A DNA stretch of 64,000 nt from NCBI GenBank assembly GCA_902558585.1, contig CACEEO010000002.1:1-64000 (forward strand), given 5' to 3'. The position numbers were made by a program, and so were the translations under genes. This DNA comes from an uncultured Pelagibacteraceae bacterium (GTDB lineage: Bacteria > Pseudomonadota > Alphaproteobacteria > Pelagibacterales > Pelagibacteraceae). Positions 14,737 through 25,482 of the stretch are shown here, one piece after another; within the stretch, counting starts at the first letter, position 1, and each line of letters starts with the position of its first letter. Below the pieces are notes generated by a model that searched no databases, had not been told where the DNA came from, and worked only from the letters and a program-made list of their open reading frames with translations.

Positions 14737-15837
14737 TTAATTTGTCGCTTTCTTTTTTAACTCAGGCAAAGGTAAGTATGGAACTACACCAGAACCTGCA
14801 TTTTTTTCAATAATTACTTTATCAATATCTGCTAAAACTTTTTCCATAGTTTCTAGGTACATTCTCTCTTTAGTCACTTGTTTGGCATTTTTAAATTCAT
14901 TATATATAGCTAAAAATCTACTTGCTTCACCCTCTGCTTTTGCAACAACTTCTTTTTTATATGCTTCTGCTGCTTGTAAAATTTTTTGCGCTTCCCCTCT
15001 TGCTCTTGGAATTACATCATTTGCATAAGCTTCGGCCTCGTTTTTAGATCTTTCCATATCTGCTCTCGCAGCCTGTACATCTCTAAATGCGTCAATTACT
15101 TGATCAGGTGGATCGGCCTTTTGTGTTTGAACTTGTGTAATTTGAATTCCACTTTCATAATCATCTAAAATATTTTGAATAATTGCTTGCGTTTCAACTT
15201 CAATTTTAGATCTTCCTTCAGTCAAAATTGGTTGGATATCACTTTTTGCAATTACTTCTCTCATTGCAGTTTCAGCAGCTGCTTTAACAGTTCCTTCTGG
15301 ATCTTGAATTTTAAATAAAAAATTACCAGCGTCTTTAATTACCCAAAATACGGAAAAGTCTATATTAACAATATTTTCATCTCCAGTTAACATCAGGCTT
15401 TCTTGTGGAACATCAGCAACTCCGCCACCTGTAGAAAAACCACTATCTCTTTCAGATCTAAATCCAATATCCATTCTATTAACCTTAGTGACTTTTGGTG
15501 TTTGAACAGTTTCAACAGGAAAAGGTATATGATAGTTCAAACCAGGTTGTGTAGTTTTTACAAACTTTCCAAATCTTAATACAACACCTTGTTCATCGGG
15601 TAATACTCTATAAAGTCCGCTTGCTAACCATACAAAAACTAAAACTAGTAAAATTAGACTTATTGATTTTCCTCCTGAAGTTTTTCCACCAGGTAAAAAT
15701 CTTTTAATTTTATCTTGAAGGTCTCTAATTAATTCGTCGACATTTGGTGGTGTCGGACCTCTACCTGATCCATTACCACTACCACCTCCACCGGGAGGTG
15801 CTCCCCAAGGACTTTGACCTTTAAAATCGTCTGACAT
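14737..15837 (-). CDS. hflK: FtsH protease activity modulator HflK
   Basis: Gly-rich N-terminus SPWGAPPGGGGSGNG; PDEQGVVLRFGKFVKTTQPGLNYHIP. Confidence 0.93.
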   Translation of the reverse strand: MSDDFKGQSPWGAPPGGGGSGNGSGRGPTPPNVDELIRDLQDKIKRFLPGGKTSGGKSISLILLVLVFVWLASGLYRVLPDEQGVVLRFGKFVKTTQPGLNYHIPFPVETVQTPKVTKVNRMDIGFRSERDSGFSTGGGVADVPQESLMLTGDENIVNIDFSVFWVIKDAGNFLFKIQDPEGTVKAAAETAMREVIAKSDIQPILTEGRSKIEVETQAIIQNILDDYESGIQITQVQTQKADPPDQVIDAFRDVQAARADMERSKNEAEAYANDVIPRARGEAQKILQAAEAYKKEVVAKAEGEASRFLAIYNEFKNAKQVTKERMYLETMEKVLADIDKVIIEKNAGSGVVPYLPLPELKKKATN

Positions 15838-15888
15838 ATGCCAAAGTATATAGTGTCTTTATTGCAAAAAACAAGTAATGATACTTTT

Positions 15889-16713
15889 ATGTCTGATAAA
15901 AAACCTGAACTTAGTGCCGCAATGAAAAGCAAGCTAGAGCCTAAAAAATTCACTAAAAATCCAATCCTTGGAACTAAATTTACTATAGCCATCTCTAGTG
16001 CAAAAGGTGGTGTTGGAAAATCTACATTTGCAACGAATCTTGCTTTAGCTTTGAAAAAAGTTGGATGTAAAGTTGGTCTTTTAGATGCAGACATTTATGG
16101 CCCATCAATACCCAAAATGTTTGATATTAATGAAAAACCAAAAAGTGATGGTCAGAAATTAGATCCAATTACAAAATATGACATACAGTGTATGTCGATT
16201 GGTTTTTTAGCTGATCAACAAACACCAATGATATGGCGTGGTCCTATGGTGACAAGTGCAATTAAAACTTTTACTCAAAAAGTAAATTGGAAAGATTTAG
16301 ATTTTATTATCGTTGATATGCCTCCAGGAACTGGTGACACCCAACTTACATTTTCACAAGAAATAAAGATGGATGGTGCAATAATTGTGAGCACACCTCA
16401 AGAAGTAGCCCTTTTAGACGTTAAGAGAGGAATTAAAATGTTTGATAAATTAGGAGTTAAGATTTTGGGTTTAGTTGATAACATGAGTTTTTTCGTAGGT
16501 GACGATGGAAAAAAATATAAAATTTTTGGAGAAGGTGGGGTTAAAAAAACTGCAGAGGAATTTCAAAAAGAATTTTTAGGTGAAATTCCAATTAATCCAG
16601 AAGTTGGTAAAACTGGAGATGAAGGAAAGCCAATTGTAGAAGCTAGCCCTGAGCATGAAATTTCTAAGATATATTTAAATTTTGCTGAAAAAATTAAATC
16701 AACTTATCTTTAA
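15889..16713 (+). CDS. mrp: Mrp/NBP35-family Fe-S cluster carrier ATPase
   Basis: [18 protein letters not shown] deviant Walker [27 protein letters not shown]. Start placed at MSDKKPEL (15889) rather than 15838, where the track ORF abuts the hflK start codon. Confidence 0.9.
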   Translation: MSDKKPELSAAMKSKLEPKKFTKNPILGTKFTIAISSAKGGVGKSTFATNLALALKKVGCKVGLLDADIYGPSIPKMFDINEKPKSDGQKLDPITKYDIQCMSIGFLADQQTPMIWRGPMVTSAIKTFTQKVNWKDLDFIIVDMPPGTGDTQLTFSQEIKMDGAIIVSTPQEVALLDVKRGIKMFDKLGVKILGLVDNMSFFVGDDGKKYKIFGEGGVKKTAEEFQKEFLGEIPINPEVGKTGDEGKPIVEASPEHEISKIYLNFAEKIKSTYL

Positions 16714-17641
16714 GATCAAAAGCAGTCATTAATTCATTCCACTCCCTTTTAGACAGGCCAGAACTTTCAACATCTACATTTTCACCTTTGATAAATTTTT
16801 GAATAATTAATTTTCCTTTTGCAGAAACTTCGGTGCCACCTACTCTATAATCCATAAAAGCATCATAAGTTGTAGGAACCCATTTTTTTACAGTATCCAG
16901 CATTATGTCAGCATAAACTCTAATTTCATATTGAGCATGACTATCAGCTCTTAATCTTAAAAAATTCATTAAGTTTAATAAATCAGTTTTCCAATACCAT
17001 TGGGTATAGGTATTTAGTGTTAAATTCATTCTTGCAAGTTCTCTTGCTAAACCTTTTTTATTTTCATCAATAGTTGATCCATCAAATCTTTCATTAAGCA
17101 TAGTCTCGTAATTATTATAAGTTCTTTCTGCATCACTTTTTAAAAGTTCTAAAACTTCCTCTGCCTGTTTTCCTTCCAAAACATCTCCTCTACCCTGTCT
17201 ATTACTAGTTGATTGAGCAGCTAAATTTTCTTGTGATGGCAAATAAAATTCCTTATCCAGAATTGAATATCTTGCAGAATATTCATTTACATTTGCTGTT
17301 CTGTGTCTAATCCATTGTCTTGCAATAAATATTGGTAGCTTAACATGATATTTAATTTCGCACATTTCGAATGGGGTACTGTGCCAATGTCTCATCAAAT
17401 ATTTTATTAAACCTTTGTCAGTTGAAACTTGTTTGGTTCCTTTTCCGTACGATACTCTGGCCGATTGAACTATGGATGTATCATCACCCATATAATCAAC
17501 AACTCTTACAAAACCATGATCTAAAGCTGGAATTGCTTCATATAGTATTTTTTCAAGCTCAGGAGCAGTAACTCTTTTTGTTTGATTGCTTTGAGATTGT
17601 TGATTTTTTATTTCTTCTTGTTGTTCTTTAGTTAATTTCAT
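16694..17641 (-). CDS. thyX: Flavin-dependent thymidylate synthase ThyX
   Basis: [19 protein letters not shown] (RHRxxSxxxxSxR-type motif). Start corrected to MKLTKEQQ (17641); the track's N-terminal 41 aa are antisense to tmRNA. Confidence 0.95.
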   Translation of the reverse strand: MKLTKEQQEEIKNQQSQSNQTKRVTAPELEKILYEAIPALDHGFVRVVDYMGDDTSIVQSARVSYGKGTKQVSTDKGLIKYLMRHWHSTPFEMCEIKYHVKLPIFIARQWIRHRTANVNEYSARYSILDKEFYLPSQENLAAQSTSNRQGRGDVLEGKQAEEVLELLKSDAERTYNNYETMLNERFDGSTIDENKKGLARELARMNLTLNTYTQWYWKTDLLNLMNFLRLRADSHAQYEIRVYADIMLDTVKKWVPTTYDAFMDYRVGGTEVSAKGKLIIQKFIKGENVDVESSGLSKREWNELMTAFDLKDKLI

Positions 17642-17649
17642 GATTGTTA

Positions 17650-17677
17650 TTGAATCTGTTGTAATTACTTTTATATT
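17650..17677 (+). promoter_or_regulatory. Candidate ssrA promoter (TTGAAT-16-TATATT)
   Basis: Box-like hexamers just upstream of the tmRNA acceptor piece. Confidence 0.4.
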
Positions 17678-17683
17678 AATAAT

Positions 17684-17942
17684 GTTGGTTTTCCAACTAC
17701 GACGATAAACGAATTTCGTAATAACCATTGCGGACGTGGGGGCAGTACCCACCACCTCCACCATTACAACTTATGGGGGTGAACTAGATTCGACGGGTGA
17801 CTAAAGGCTATTCTTTCGTTCGGGATTGTTCCACCGTAACGGGCTAATTTATAATTGCTAACGAAAGTTATGCACTTGCTGCCTAATTAACTTAGTTAAT
17901 TAAGCAAACGGGGTCTGGGGCACCTGGCAACAGAACGCCCCC
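17684..17942 (+). ncRNA. ssrA: Transfer-messenger RNA, permuted two-piece alphaproteobacterial type; tag ANESYALAA
   Basis: Acceptor piece first: T-stem GTGGG/CCCAC (17736-17752), acceptor 3' strand CACCTCC + ACCA (17753-17763). Short spacer, then coding piece GGGGGTGAACTAGATTCGACGGG from about 17775. GGGGGTG pairs with CACCTCC (7 bp, one G-U). Tag ORF 17857-17886 GCT AAC GAA AGT TAT GCA CTT GCT GCC TAA. Outer ends approximate. Confidence 0.93.
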
Positions 17943-17945
17943 TAT

Positions 17946-20612
17946 TTAACTTAATTTTTTTTTAATTTCAGCTTGAGCGGCAGCCAACCTTGCAACAGGA
18001 ACTCTATAAGGTGAACAAGAAACATAATTCAATCCTGCATTTGAACAAAAAGATATACTATGTGGATCTCCTCCATGCTCTCCACAGATACCTAACTTTA
18101 GATTTTTGTTTTGTTTTCTTCCTTTTTCTACTGCTATTTCAACTAAATCTGAAACTCCCTCATCTATTGAAACAAAAGGATCAACAGAAAATATTTTGTT
18201 TTCTAAATAATCATTTAAAAATTTACCACTATCATCTCTACTGATCCCAAAAGTAGTCTGAGTTAAATCATTTGTTCCAAAACTAAAGAATTCTGCGTGC
18301 TTAGCGATCTCCTTTGCTTTTATTGCCGCTCTAGGTAATTCAATCATTGTTCCAACTAAAAATTCTATTTTCAATTTATTTTCTTGTTGAACTTGACTAG
18401 CAGTTCTAATTACTAATTCTTTCATTATTTTAATCTCGGCCTCTGTAGATACTAAAGGTATCATTATTTCAGGAAATGCAGATTTAATTTTATTTTTTTT
18501 GAGGTAAGCCAAAGCCTCGAATATTGCTTTGCATTGCATTTCATAAATTTCAGGAAAAGATATTCCCAGACGACATCCCCTATGACCTAACATGGGATTT
18601 TGCTCATGGAGCTCTTCAATTCTTGACTCAACCTCTTTAACTGGGAGATTAACAATACTAGCAACCTCATTAATTTCCTTTTCTGTACGTGGTAAAAATT
18701 CATGTAATGGTGGGTCCAACAATCTAACTGTGACTGGTAATCCACTCATGATTTTAAAAATATCTATAAAATCTTTTCTTTGATGCGGTAACAGTTTTTG
18801 TAATGCTATTGCTCTGTCTTCTTTTGTTTTAGATAATATCATTTCTCTTACGGACAAAATTCGTTCTTCATCAAAAAACATATGTTCAGTTCTGCATAAT
18901 CCAATACCCTCTGCACCAAAATCTTTTGCTGTTTTGGTATCTTTTGGTGTCTCAGAATTTGTTCTTACTTTTAATTTCCTAAAGCTATCAGCCCAAGACA
19001 TTAATTTGGAAAAATCACCAGATATTTCAGGCTTGACTGTTGAAACACTTCCAGCAATAATTCTTCCAGTTGAGCCATCAATAGTGATTACGTCTCCTTC
19101 TTTAATCTCCATTGAAGAAGTTTTAAAAGATTTATTTTCATAGTTTATATCAATTTCACTTGATCCTGATACACATGGTCTACCCATACCTCTCGCAACA
19201 ACAGCTGCATGGCTTGTCATTCCTCCTCTAGCAGTCAAAATTCCTTTAGCAGCATGCATTCCTTGTATATCTTCTGGAGAGGTCTCTACTCTAACCAAAA
19301 TTGTATCTTGCATCATTGCGGTTAATCTTTCAGCCTCTTCTGATGTAAATACAACTTTACCACTGGCTGCACCTGGTGATGCTGGTAATCCATTTGCTAT
19401 TACATTAATTAAACTTTTTTCGTCCAAAGTAGGGTGCAAAAGTGTATCTAAAGAATTTGGGTCAATTCTTAATACAGCTTCCTTTTTAGAAATTAATTTT
19501 TCTTTAACCATATCAACTGCGATCTTCACTGCTGATTTTGCTGTTCTTTTTCCTGATCTTGTTTGAAGCATCCATAGTTTACTATTTTCAACTGTAAACT
19601 CTACGTCTTGCATATCTTTGTAATGCATCTCTAATTTTTTCAAAATTTTTTGAAGTTCTTTAAAGACTTTAGGCATAGACTCTTCCATTGATAATTCTTT
19701 TACTTTAGCATCTCTCCTAGCTTTTTTTGTTATGTATTGAGGAGTCCTTGTGCCCGCTACAACATCTTCGCCTTGAGCATTAATTAAATACTCACCATAT
19801 ATTTCATTTAATCCATCTGATGGATTTCGTGTAAACACAACTCCTGTTGCGCAATCATCTCCCATATTTCCAAAAACCATTGATTGAACATTTACAGCAG
19901 TTCCCCACTCGGCTGGGATTTGATTTATTTTTCTATAAACTTTTGCTCTATTACTTTCCCACGATAAAAATACTGCGCTTATTGCTCCTAGCAATTGTTC
20001 ATTAACATCTTGAGGAAAATCTTTTTTTGCCTTTTCTCTTACTGTTCTTTTAAAATCTTCAATTAATCCATCCCAATCACTTTCATCTAAATCTGTATCT
20101 AGCAAAACACCTTTCGTAAGTTTATAATTTTCAATTAATTCCTCAAAATGATAACCTTCTACACCCATTACAACATTACCGTACATTTGAATGAATCTTC
20201 TATAACTATCTTTAGCAAATCTTCCATTTGAAGTTTTAATTGCTAAAGCTTTGACTGTTTTATCGTTTAGACCCAAATTTAGAATAGTATCCATCATACC
20301 TGGCATTGATACTCTTGCACCAGAACGCACAGACAACAAAAGTGGATTTTTTAAGTCCCCAAATTTCTTAGAAACATCTTTTTCGATTAATTTTAATTCT
20401 TTTTTAATTTGAGAAATTAATTTTTTATTTAATTTTTTTTTATCCTTATAAAAAATTTCACAAACTTTTGTAGATATTGTAAAACCAGGAGGCACTGGAA
20501 GATCCATTCTTCCCATTTCAGAAAGATTAGCACCTTTTCCTCCTAAAAAGTTTTTAGGGTTTTTAATTTTTTTACTATCCTTAGAATTAAAGTTTAATAT
20601 AAGTTTTTTCAT
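17946..20612 (-). CDS. ppdK: Pyruvate, phosphate dikinase
   Basis: 888 aa; GGMTSHAAVVARGMGRPCVSG catalytic His motif; GICGEHGGDPHS. Confidence 0.97.
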   Translation of the reverse strand: MKKLILNFNSKDSKKIKNPKNFLGGKGANLSEMGRMDLPVPPGFTISTKVCEIFYKDKKKLNKKLISQIKKELKLIEKDVSKKFGDLKNPLLLSVRSGARVSMPGMMDTILNLGLNDKTVKALAIKTSNGRFAKDSYRRFIQMYGNVVMGVEGYHFEELIENYKLTKGVLLDTDLDESDWDGLIEDFKRTVREKAKKDFPQDVNEQLLGAISAVFLSWESNRAKVYRKINQIPAEWGTAVNVQSMVFGNMGDDCATGVVFTRNPSDGLNEIYGEYLINAQGEDVVAGTRTPQYITKKARRDAKVKELSMEESMPKVFKELQKILKKLEMHYKDMQDVEFTVENSKLWMLQTRSGKRTAKSAVKIAVDMVKEKLISKKEAVLRIDPNSLDTLLHPTLDEKSLINVIANGLPASPGAASGKVVFTSEEAERLTAMMQDTILVRVETSPEDIQGMHAAKGILTARGGMTSHAAVVARGMGRPCVSGSSEIDINYENKSFKTSSMEIKEGDVITIDGSTGRIIAGSVSTVKPEISGDFSKLMSWADSFRKLKVRTNSETPKDTKTAKDFGAEGIGLCRTEHMFFDEERILSVREMILSKTKEDRAIALQKLLPHQRKDFIDIFKIMSGLPVTVRLLDPPLHEFLPRTEKEINEVASIVNLPVKEVESRIEELHEQNPMLGHRGCRLGISFPEIYEMQCKAIFEALAYLKKNKIKSAFPEIMIPLVSTEAEIKIMKELVIRTASQVQQENKLKIEFLVGTMIELPRAAIKAKEIAKHAEFFSFGTNDLTQTTFGISRDDSGKFLNDYLENKIFSVDPFVSIDEGVSDLVEIAVEKGRKQNKNLKLGICGEHGGDPHSISFCSNAGLNYVSCSPYRVPVARLAAAQAEIKKKLS

Positions 20613-22678
20613 TAATGGGAGTCGATTAGAGAAAAATTAACATAATTGTTGAACGTTTTACACATCATTTGGATTAGTTCCAGTCTATTCTTCTTTATGA
20701 CCTGATCATCTTCGTTAACAATTACATTGTCAAAAAAGTCAAAAACCTCTCTCTTAACACTAGCCAAATTGTCCAATGTTTGAACATAATTTTCATCTTT
20801 ATTAATGCCTGAAAAATATTTCTTTAATTCATTAATTTTTTTAAATAGGTTTTTTTCTAACTCAGTTTTAAAAATACCAGGGTCAGTTGTATTTAATAAT
20901 TCTATTTTATTATTTTTTAATTCACCATCTAAAATGTTTGAGGCTCTTTTATAGCTTGCAATAATATCTAAACCATCTGGTTTGTTAATAATTCTATTTA
21001 AATGTTTAGCTTTATTAAAAATAATAACAGATTGATCCAAATTAAAAGAACTGGTTGATGCTTGAATTATATCATTTCTAATATTTTCTTCCTTCATGTG
21101 ATATTTTAATCTATCCATTAAAAAATCTGATAACTCATTTTGTAAAGATTGATTATCAATTTCAAATCCTTGATCTAAATAAAGGCTTAAAGAATAATTA
21201 ATTAAATCTTTTATTTTAAAATCTTTTTTATTTTCAACTATTATTCTTATTACTCCTAATGCTAATCTTCTTAGAGCATATGGATCTTTAGAACTTGTTG
21301 GTTTTTGATTTAAACCAAAAAAACCAACCAAAGTATCTATCTTATCAGCTAAAGAAAGGGCTATACTAAATGGTTTTTTTGGGACTCTTGAGCCTGAACC
21401 TGTAGGTAAATATTGTTCACTTATGGCCAAAGCCAAATCTTTATCAAATCCTTGTGCAATAGCAAAATAACCTCCCATCACACCTTGTAGTTCTGGGAAT
21501 TCACCCACCAGCTCTGATAATAAATCAACTTTACAAATTGATGCTGATAATTCAACTTTTTCTTTACTAATTAAAAGTTCATCAGATATCATTCCACCCA
21601 ATTTTCTCATTCTTTGAGCTTTATCAAAATAACTTCCTAATCCTCTAAAATAATTCATTGATTTTAAATCAGTAACTTTTTTGACCATATTTTGAGATTT
21701 ATCTTTTTTCCAAAAAAATTCTGCGTCACTTAATCTTGCTTCAACTACTCTTTCATTTCCTAATTTAATTAATCCCTTTTTATCTTTTTTGTTTGCAACC
21801 ACTAAAAACTCATTGGTAATATTTTCTTTATTATCAAATATAGGGAAATATTTTTGATGGTATTGCATGGTAATAATTAATATTTCTTTTGGAATATTTA
21901 AAAATTTCTTATCAAATTCACAAAGAAGGATATTTGGTTGATCTGTTAAATCTACAACCTCATTAAGTAATCTAGGATTATGTTGAATCTTAATATTTTT
22001 ATTTTTTAATATATTGTTGAATTTTTTTTCTATTAACTTTTTTCTTTCATTATGATCGACGATAATGTCCATTTTTTTAAAAAAACTTATATAATTTTTA
22101 AATTCTAAGAATGACTTTTTATTTTCCTCAAATTCTTTATCAATAAAAGTTGAGTTAGAGGATTTTAGGTGATGAAAATTAAAATTTAATTTTTTTTTAT
22201 CAAATACAGCTAGAATTGATTTTAACGGTCTCCCCCAATTTAGGTCAAAAGTTCCCCAATACATTGATTTTTTCCATTGAATTTTACTTAACAATATTGG
22301 GATAAATTTCTCTAGCAATTCATGTGTGTGCAATTTTTTTGATTTTGTCTTGAAGAAATAAAATTCTCCTTTGTCAGTTTTCTTTTGGTAGAGATCCTTT
22401 TTTACGATTTTATTTGACCTAACAAAACCCTCTAGTGCTGCCTCTGGTGACTTGATATTTGGACCTTTAATCTCCTCAGATTTTAGTACAACATTTTTTT
22501 GAACTCCTTCAAACAATACCACTAGTCTGTTGGGTGTTGAGTATGATGAACTTTTTTTAAATAAAATTGATTTTTCTAAAAAAAAATCATTAAAACTTTT
22601 AAGTAAGTCTTCCCTTAAATTTTGTTGAAGATTTGAGGGTATTTCTTCACTAAATAATTCTAAAAAAAACTCTGGCAT
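20612..22678 (-). CDS. glyS: Glycyl-tRNA synthetase beta subunit
   Basis: [16 protein letters not shown]-terminus; AVFDKK...; LADKIDTLVGFF. Confidence 0.95.
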   Translation of the reverse strand: MPEFFLELFSEEIPSNLQQNLREDLLKSFNDFFLEKSILFKKSSSYSTPNRLVVLFEGVQKNVVLKSEEIKGPNIKSPEAALEGFVRSNKIVKKDLYQKKTDKGEFYFFKTKSKKLHTHELLEKFIPILLSKIQWKKSMYWGTFDLNWGRPLKSILAVFDKKKLNFNFHHLKSSNSTFIDKEFEENKKSFLEFKNYISFFKKMDIIVDHNERKKLIEKKFNNILKNKNIKIQHNPRLLNEVVDLTDQPNILLCEFDKKFLNIPKEILIITMQYHQKYFPIFDNKENITNEFLVVANKKDKKGLIKLGNERVVEARLSDAEFFWKKDKSQNMVKKVTDLKSMNYFRGLGSYFDKAQRMRKLGGMISDELLISKEKVELSASICKVDLLSELVGEFPELQGVMGGYFAIAQGFDKDLALAISEQYLPTGSGSRVPKKPFSIALSLADKIDTLVGFFGLNQKPTSSKDPYALRRLALGVIRIIVENKKDFKIKDLINYSLSLYLDQGFEIDNQSLQNELSDFLMDRLKYHMKEENIRNDIIQASTSSFNLDQSVIIFNKAKHLNRIINKPDGLDIIASYKRASNILDGELKNNKIELLNTTDPGIFKTELEKNLFKKINELKKYFSGINKDENYVQTLDNLASVKREVFDFFDNVIVNEDDQVIKKNRLELIQMMCKTFNNYVNFSLIDSH

Positions 22679-23583
22679 TATTTTTGACTATCTAACCAAA
22701 CACCTGCTGCAGATTTTGTAATATCTCTTATTCTAGCAATATAACCTGCTCTTTGTGCAACACTGATTGCACCTCTTGCATCTAAAATATTAAACACATG
22801 ACTGGCTTTTAAACATTGATCATATGCTGGTAAAGAAATTTTTTTTTCTACCAAACCTTTTGCCTCAGACTCATGCATTTCAAACATTTTCAAAAGTGTT
22901 TCTACATTCGCGTGTTCAAAATTGTATGCTGAAAATTCTTTTTCAGCTTGATGAAATACTTCGTGATATTTTACACCTTCATCATTCCACAACAAATCAT
23001 AAACGTTTTTTTCTTTTTGAGTGAACATACAAATTCTTTCTAAACCATAAGTGATTTCAACTGATACAGGTTTGCAATCAAATCCAGCCATTTGTTGAAA
23101 ATAGGTGAATTGAGTAATTTCCATTCCATCACACCATACTTCCCATCCCAATCCTGCAGCACCTAATGTTGGACTTTCCCAATCATCTTCAACAAACCTT
23201 ATATCATGATCATTATGATCTATTCCTATAGTAGATAAACTATTTAAATAAAGTTTTTTTATATTTTCAGGGGAAGGTTTAATTAAAACTTGAAATTGAT
23301 AATAGTGTTGCAACCTGTTTGGATTATCTCCATATCTTCCATCTGTAGGTCTTCTTGATGGTTGTACGTAAGCTGCTTTCCATGGTTTATTTCCAAGTGA
23401 TCTTAGGGTAGTAGCTGGATGAAAAGTTCCTGCACCAACCTCCATATCATAAGGCTGAAGAATAATGCATCCTTTTTTACTCCAAAATTTCTGAAGATTT
23501 AAAATTGTATCTTGGAATGTTTGAATTTTTTTTTTTTCTTTCTTTGCTTTAGAAACCATATCTTTGCCAAATTGATCTTTCAT
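22678..23583 (-). CDS. glyQ: Glycyl-tRNA synthetase alpha subunit (start uncertain)
   Basis: [41 protein letters not shown]. Confidence 0.95.
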   Translation of the reverse strand: MKDQFGKDMVSKAKKEKKKIQTFQDTILNLQKFWSKKGCIILQPYDMEVGAGTFHPATTLRSLGNKPWKAAYVQPSRRPTDGRYGDNPNRLQHYYQFQVLIKPSPENIKKLYLNSLSTIGIDHNDHDIRFVEDDWESPTLGAAGLGWEVWCDGMEITQFTYFQQMAGFDCKPVSVEITYGLERICMFTQKEKNVYDLLWNDEGVKYHEVFHQAEKEFSAYNFEHANVETLLKMFEMHESEAKGLVEKKISLPAYDQCLKASHVFNILDARGAISVAQRAGYIARIRDITKSAAGVWLDSQK

Positions 23584-24355
23584 CTAAAATACTTGCTATT
23601 TGATCTACTTGATTGCTAGATGAAGAAAGTTTTTGACTTAACCATCCTTTTGATTTTTCAAATTTTTTAATAATTACATCTTCACCAAATTTATCTTTTA
23701 GTATTTCATGTGCGTTACCTATTCCGTCAATCAATCCTAAATTTTTTGCTTTACTACCTGACCAAAACTCACCTGAAAAAAGTTCTACATCAGCTTTGTT
23801 TAATTTTGATCCTCTGCTTTTTTCAACAACATCTATAAAGTCTTTATGAAGATCCAATTGAATATTTTTTAATCTTTCAATATCTTCGTTTTTTTCTTCT
23901 AAAAATGGATCAAGTGTGCTTTTGTTTTTACCAGCAGTATGAACTCTTCTTTCGACCCCAATTTTTTTTATCAACTCAGTAAATCCAAAAGAAGAATATA
24001 TCACTCCTATAGATCCAATTATTGAACTTGAATTTGCATAAATTTCGTCCCCAGCACAAGAAATCAAATAACCTCCAGAAGCTGCTACGTCTTCAGCGAA
24101 TACAATAACTTTTTTTTTGTGCTTTTTTGCTTGTTGTCTGATAAAACTGTAGATTAAATGAGATTGAACTGGTGATCCTCCTGGAGAATTGATTGATATA
24201 GCGACACATGACGCTTTTTTCAGAGAAAAAGCCTTTTTAATTTGTTCTTCTTGACCTGCAAAATCAATACCTTGTTTAAATTTTCCTGCATTACCAATAA
24301 CCCCGCTTAATTTTAAGTGAGCAACAATTTTTTTCTTTTTAAAAAAAGAGAACAT
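23549..24355 (-). CDS. S49-family signal peptide peptidase/SohB-like protease
   Basis: [35 protein letters not shown]. Confidence 0.9.
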   Translation of the reverse strand: MFSFFKKKKIVAHLKLSGVIGNAGKFKQGIDFAGQEEQIKKAFSLKKASCVAISINSPGGSPVQSHLIYSFIRQQAKKHKKKVIVFAEDVAASGGYLISCAGDEIYANSSSIIGSIGVIYSSFGFTELIKKIGVERRVHTAGKNKSTLDPFLEEKNEDIERLKNIQLDLHKDFIDVVEKSRGSKLNKADVELFSGEFWSGSKAKNLGLIDGIGNAHEILKDKFGEDVIIKKFEKSKGWLSQKLSSSSNQVDQIASILDERSIWQRYGF

Positions 24356-24468
24356 AGGTATGTCTTATAGAATTATTTATTGAATATAAAGACTACTTAT
24401 AATTGAAGAAACTGGTGCGTCAATTGATAAGTAATATATATAAACAAATTATACTAATTTAAAATGTT

Positions 24469-25482
24469 ATGGGAACAGTTGTACAGCTTAAAAATCAGAT
24501 AAATGATTCATATTTTCAGCTTAAAGACTCGGTTGAAGAAAAACTGGTTTTAACCGAAGAAAAAATAAAATCAAAATTATCTAGTGATGTACAGCTGGTT
24601 CAAAAAATGACAGATTATCATATAGAAACTGGAGGAAAAAGACTAAGAGCTTTACTAACATTGGGTAGTGCAAAATTATGTGGTTACTCTAAAGGCTCTA
24701 GAGATATAAATTTAGCTGCGTGTGTTGAATTAATTCACAGCGCTACGTTGATGCATGATGACGTAATTGATGAAGGCACTGTTAGAAGAGGGAAAGAAAC
24801 TTTAAACAAAGTTTGGGATAATCATTCGTCAGTTTTAATAGGAGATTATCTTTTGAGTAGATGTTTTGAAATGATGGTAGAAGACGGAAACCTAGAAGTT
24901 TTAAAATTATTATCTTCCACTTCATCTAAAATTGCTCAAGGAGAAGTTCTACAACTTCAACACAAAGGTGAAGTTGATATGCTGGAAGAAACATATTTAA
25001 AAATCATCTCAGCTAAAACTGCTGAGTTATTTGCAGCAGCAACTAAAGTTGGCGCAATTTTATCTGATGCAGAAAATAAAGAAAAAGATGCTTTAGAATT
25101 TTATGGAAGAAACTTGGGATTAACTTTTCAAATAGCAGACGACACACTAGACTATAATGCTGAGCTCAAACTATTTGGTAAAAAAATTGGTCAAGATTTT
25201 TTTGAAGGAAAAATTACCTTACCAATAATTTTACTTTTTCAAAAATTAGGGAATGATGAAAAGAAAATTTTATCAAATATGTTTAAAAAAGAGTTAAGAA
25301 CAAAAGATGAATTTAATGAAATTATTGCTCTTATAAATAAGTATAAAATAATTCAGGAATGCTATCAAAAAGCACAGCACTATATAAATTTAGCTTCAAA
25401 TTCTCTAAGTGTATTTAAAGACTCTGAAGAAAAAAGTATACTTAAAAGATTAACATCATTTAGTTTATCAAGAAATTTTTAA
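24469..25482 (+). CDS. ispB: Polyprenyl (octaprenyl-type) diphosphate synthase
   Basis: GGKRLRALL, LMHDDVIDEG and FQIADDTLDY Asp-rich motifs. Confidence 0.9.
   Translation: MGTVVQLKNQINDSYFQLKDSVEEKLVLTEEKIKSKLSSDVQLVQKMTDYHIETGGKRLRALLTLGSAKLCGYSKGSRDINLAACVELIHSATLMHDDVIDEGTVRRGKETLNKVWDNHSSVLIGDYLLSRCFEMMVEDGNLEVLKLLSSTSSKIAQGEVLQLQHKGEVDMLEETYLKIISAKTAELFAAATKVGAILSDAENKEKDALEFYGRNLGLTFQIADDTLDYNAELKLFGKKIGQDFFEGKITLPIILLFQKLGNDEKKILSNMFKKELRTKDEFNEIIALINKYKIIQECYQKAQHYINLASNSLSVFKDSEEKSILKRLTSFSLSRNF

Noticed and set aside
15729-16094. 121-aa minus-strand [18 protein letters not shown]...
   Set aside because: Antisense to mrp and out of frame with hflK; no family resemblance
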